Shown here piece after piece: positions 61,170-64,000 of a stretch of 64,000 bases of DNA. The first letter of the stretch is position 1. Each line of letters opens with the position of its first letter. Under the pieces are notes generated by a model. The model saw nothing but the letters and a program-made list of their open reading frames with translations. It was not told where the DNA came from and ran no database searches. Source of the stretch: Rhytidiadelphus loreus (Eukaryota; Streptophyta; Bryopsida; Hypnales; Hylocomiaceae); the NCBI GenBank assembly GCA_947034895.1, contig OX344764.1:10168001-10232000 (forward strand), read 5' to 3'. The translations under genes were made by a program, and so were the position numbers.

Positions 61170-62440
61170 CAAGGAGTTGTAACAAAAATTGTGGGACATG
61201 AAAGAAGCTTTTAGTTTTTACAATAAATACTAGATGAAGCAAGAAGTGAAATTGTTTGATTGAAGGAACATCGCAAATGTGAAAGAAAAGGAGTAAAGGA
61301 GTAGCAAATTCTATAGTATGTGATAATCTAAAATTTTTGTAGGCTTTGTCAATGTCAAATAGGATGGAATTGTTTATATTGATGATAAATAGTATGGAAG
61401 TGTTGTCCATTTGGGGGGCACACAAATTTTGTAATTATCATGTACCAATAGGATTATAAGTTGTCTAATGTCACTAGTATAATAGAAATATCTAAAGGGC
61501 AATTGAAACTTGTCTTGGCTATTGTATAAAATTTATAGGCTATGGAATAAGGACACATTACTTAAAACCTTGAGGTTGATGGAGTTCTATCCTTGTTTGA
61601 ACTGCTTGTGAATGTAGACATTGAATTTTGGCTAATAGAAAATTTCACAACAAGGTAATTGATGAATTCTATAAATTTGTGTTTGTAATGGTAAATGATT
61701 TTTCCATGTCATTTCTACAAAGAGCAGTTTTTCTTGTATATATGGTTCTTATTGTGGTGCTTTTACTTGCAAAGTCATGAATGAAGTTTGACTGTAGAAT
61801 GCCAATCAAAGGAGGTAAGAAGAATGCCAAGAAAAATAGAGTAGAAAGGAACTCTATTTTGCATATTCTAAAGCACAAGTGACCATGCTTGGCTCAATAA
61901 TTGCAAATGGCATACATCCATGTTGAATATTAATTTTTTAATTAATTTTTTAAATAGAATGAGAATAAATGAAGAGTAGAGCTTCAAAATAGCTTAATAA
62001 ATCACATTTCAAGAAACTCGGTTGAAATTAACAAGCTCCACAAAGAAGTTGAGGTCAATAGAATATGATAGATGATGAGATAAACCAAGCATCTTATAAT
62101 TGAAGGACACATGGTGATTATTGTTTGAGCCTATTCTAGGTTACAATACAATTATAGCTTTCAAAAAATGAGGAATTATCATTGTTTTTTGAAAGATGAA
62201 CCAATAAGATTTATTTTTTAGCTCAATTTTCACATTTTTTTCTATAAAAGAAGTTCCACATGGTTAACTTTGATTGTTAAAACAATCTCACCTTAGGAAT
62301 TAGTATGTTTTAATTCCATCTTAGAGCTATAAATGATTTAGTTTTTTCTTCTATTATGCACTACTTTTAATTAAATGCACTACTTTTTTTTTCTATACCT
62401 AAAATACCATATTTTTATTTATTTTTACCTTGTAATGTCA
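61170..62440. other. AT-rich intergenic
   Basis: Short frames only, nothing recognised. Confidence 0.4.
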
Positions 62441-62444
62441 ATGT

Positions 62445-62580
62445 CGCCACTAGATGTCCGATGGATGGCAAAGAATCCTTCTATGTAAGATAGAAATGCA
62501 GATATTCATCCTTGAATTTTTTTGTGAAAAAAGGAGGTCGTTTGACCTTCAATGAGTGCTCTTGTTTTTTTTAACCATGG
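62445..62580. mobile_element. Truncated member of the TTAA-ended family
   Basis: GATGTCCGATGGATGGC..AAGAATCCTTCTATG..ATTCATCCTTGAA..TTGACCTTCAATGAGTGCTC aligns with the left half of the element at 28,698 and the inverted right half of the one at 48,727. The TTAA end is missing. Confidence 0.55.
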
Positions 62581-63149
62581 AAGGATTGGCCCATGACCAC
62601 TAATATCAAGACTCACTATCCATCACTCTATCATCACTCATATGAGTGAAAAAATTTATATTTATTTTTTGGAACTGAAGTCATATGCTTGCTACAAGTC
62701 ATAAAATTTTCAATTTGAAAGGGGGGGGGGTAATTATTGTAAATTTTTAAGAAAAAATTGAAGAAATATCATGTCAAATATCAAGTATACTCAAAAAATC
62801 TGAAATTTTCACCATAGATGTATATTATAGTGTATAACATCATGGTATAAACCAAAGTTACCATATCAATAGAAAATAAGAAATCAACAAAAACCATGGT
62901 TATAGGCTCAAAGTTCATATTACTAAAAAATTCAAAAACTTCTAATTGGAGTAGAAACTACACTTGATACACTTCATTTCATTAGTTGGACTCAAATTCA
63001 AAAAACCATAATTTTTATAGCTAAAATTTCACATAAAGAATAATTAAAATAGCTTCAAAAAAATTTCATCCAAACAAAATATGCTGCAAGTGTTAAAAAA
63101 ATCTATAATTGTTTCAAAATTCTACTAAAAAAGTCAAAAGTATTTAGAT

Positions 63150-63700
63150 CTCACCTTGAGTCTCCTAGAGCATTATCTACAACCACACAATCATGCTTTG
63201 CACCATGTGCCTCGTCCAAATTTGTTGCAAGTCATTGGTGATCCAAATTTGCAAGGCAAAAATCTAGATTCATGTACTCAAAAAAATTTGAGTCACATAA
63301 TCCATGTCAACAACATCCAAATTCAACATGCACTTCCAGAGCATTGAGGCCCTAATGTATTCCATCCCCCTTTAGTGAATAACAAAACCCAATATATTGA
63401 AGGGACATATTGTCCAAACCACAACATTGGCAAGAAAGTACAAGGAAGAGTACTTCCTAATTGTTTCTTCATCTTGAATGTTGCAACCTTCTTGACAAGG
63501 TTTTTGTAAGTCAAGATGATTATATTTTTTGCTAACAAAGTATCGTGCTTGATGTACTCGTCAACTCTTTTTGTGATTTGTTTCTTGTGCACATACTCAA
63601 AATGTTCTTCACCTTTATCTTTGATACAATACCCCAACGTTCCAATGAATGCGTGCAAATTGGTGTTGTGTAGCATTTTGGTCAAATATGGTGCCCCACT
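63150..63700 (-). pseudogene. Mobile-element protein fragment with a YCIKD motif
   Basis: A 120-aa open frame (63,685-63,323, -) reads NTNLHAFIGTLGYCIKDKGE, then EHFEYVHKK, later KNIIILTYKNLVKKV and KKQLGSTLPCTFLPML. An in-frame stop lies just upstream (near 63,715), and the apparent continuation after 63,323 (LNLDVVDMDYVTQIF) is in a shifted frame. Tyr-x-x-Lys-Asp after a Gly-rich turn is motif III of HUH/rolling-circle endonucleases, and I have an impression of similar proteins in bryophyte and algal genomes linked to replitron-type elements. I cannot see a HUH motif in the remaining window. It may be a fragment of an unrelated transposon ORF. Identity is uncertain; that it is a degraded protein-coding fragment is more secure. 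Confidence 0.4.
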
Positions 63701-64000
63701 AAGAACATTCTAACCAATTTTCCACCCAAAATAAGTTTTGGGACATCTACTCATTAGTTTTTTTCAAAAGCTCATTAGGAATGTTAGAGCTCCCTACAGA
63801 AATGGTGACATTGACATCCAACTCATTAAGCTATAGAAGAACTCTTTTCTTTCAATTGGAATTTTTCTCATAATTGGTTTCTTTATTGCAACATTTTTAG
63901 TAACAACAATTTTCATCCTTTCAATATCAACAAATTTCAATTGCACTACAATGACAACAAACTTTATATTTCCAACTTTCCCTTTGCAAGCAATTGCATT

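Noticed and set aside
1..64000. tRNA, rRNA, CRISPR arrays and bacterial operon features
   Set aside because: None seen by reading; the window is a eukaryotic chromosome segment. Degenerate tRNAs could be missed without a covariance search.

Overview
This is nuclear DNA from a land plant, most likely a moss. The two chalcone synthase proteins are strikingly close to what I remember of moss (Physcomitrium-type) enzymes, introns are short GT-AG introns, and small GC-rich genes sit in AT-rich, repeat-filled DNA. The species cannot be named from the window alone.

Layout. About 1-21,640 is a phenylpropanoid block: a chalcone synthase gene (CHS copy 1, +), an intronless phenylalanine ammonia-lyase gene (PAL, -), then a nearly identical second CHS (copy 2, +). 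PAL supplies cinnamate, the first intermediate of the route that ends in p-coumaroyl-CoA, the CHS starter, so entry and branch-point enzymes are physically linked. The CHS copies lie in a segmental duplication of roughly 4 kb that begins with a tandemly repeated unit of 1.3-1.6 kb. A degenerate TPR gene lies between CHS copy 1 and PAL. About 22,226-25,795 (-) is a decayed gene for the organellar tRNA-modification GTPase MnmE: the exon layout is recognisable, but it has a frameshift and lacks the second half of the G domain. About 26,300-34,000 is a transposon graveyard. A small plant protein gene lies at 35,585. After more AT-rich DNA comes an intact 12-exon gene for the PP2A scaffolding subunit A (41,848-46,677, +), and converging with it an intact 10-exon gene for proteasome lid subunit RPN8 (49,512-53,484, -). 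From about 53,600 to the end there is no intact gene, only repeats, a Ty1/copia remnant, CACTA-like elements and, at the right edge, a fragment of an unidentified mobile-element protein with a Tyr-Cys-Ile-Lys-Asp motif.

Exon coordinates for CHS, PP2A-A and RPN8 were derived by hand: all junctions are GT-AG, phases agree, and total lengths (396, 589 and 309 aa) match the families. The most interesting signals outside the genes are small non-autonomous transposons that can be dated against the CHS duplication because empty sites exist in the sister copy, a family of elements with TTAA at both ends and CCC...GGG termini (piggyBac-like), a perfect 220-bp palindrome with CACTA ends, and the near-identity of the CHS transcribed regions, which suggests gene conversion.
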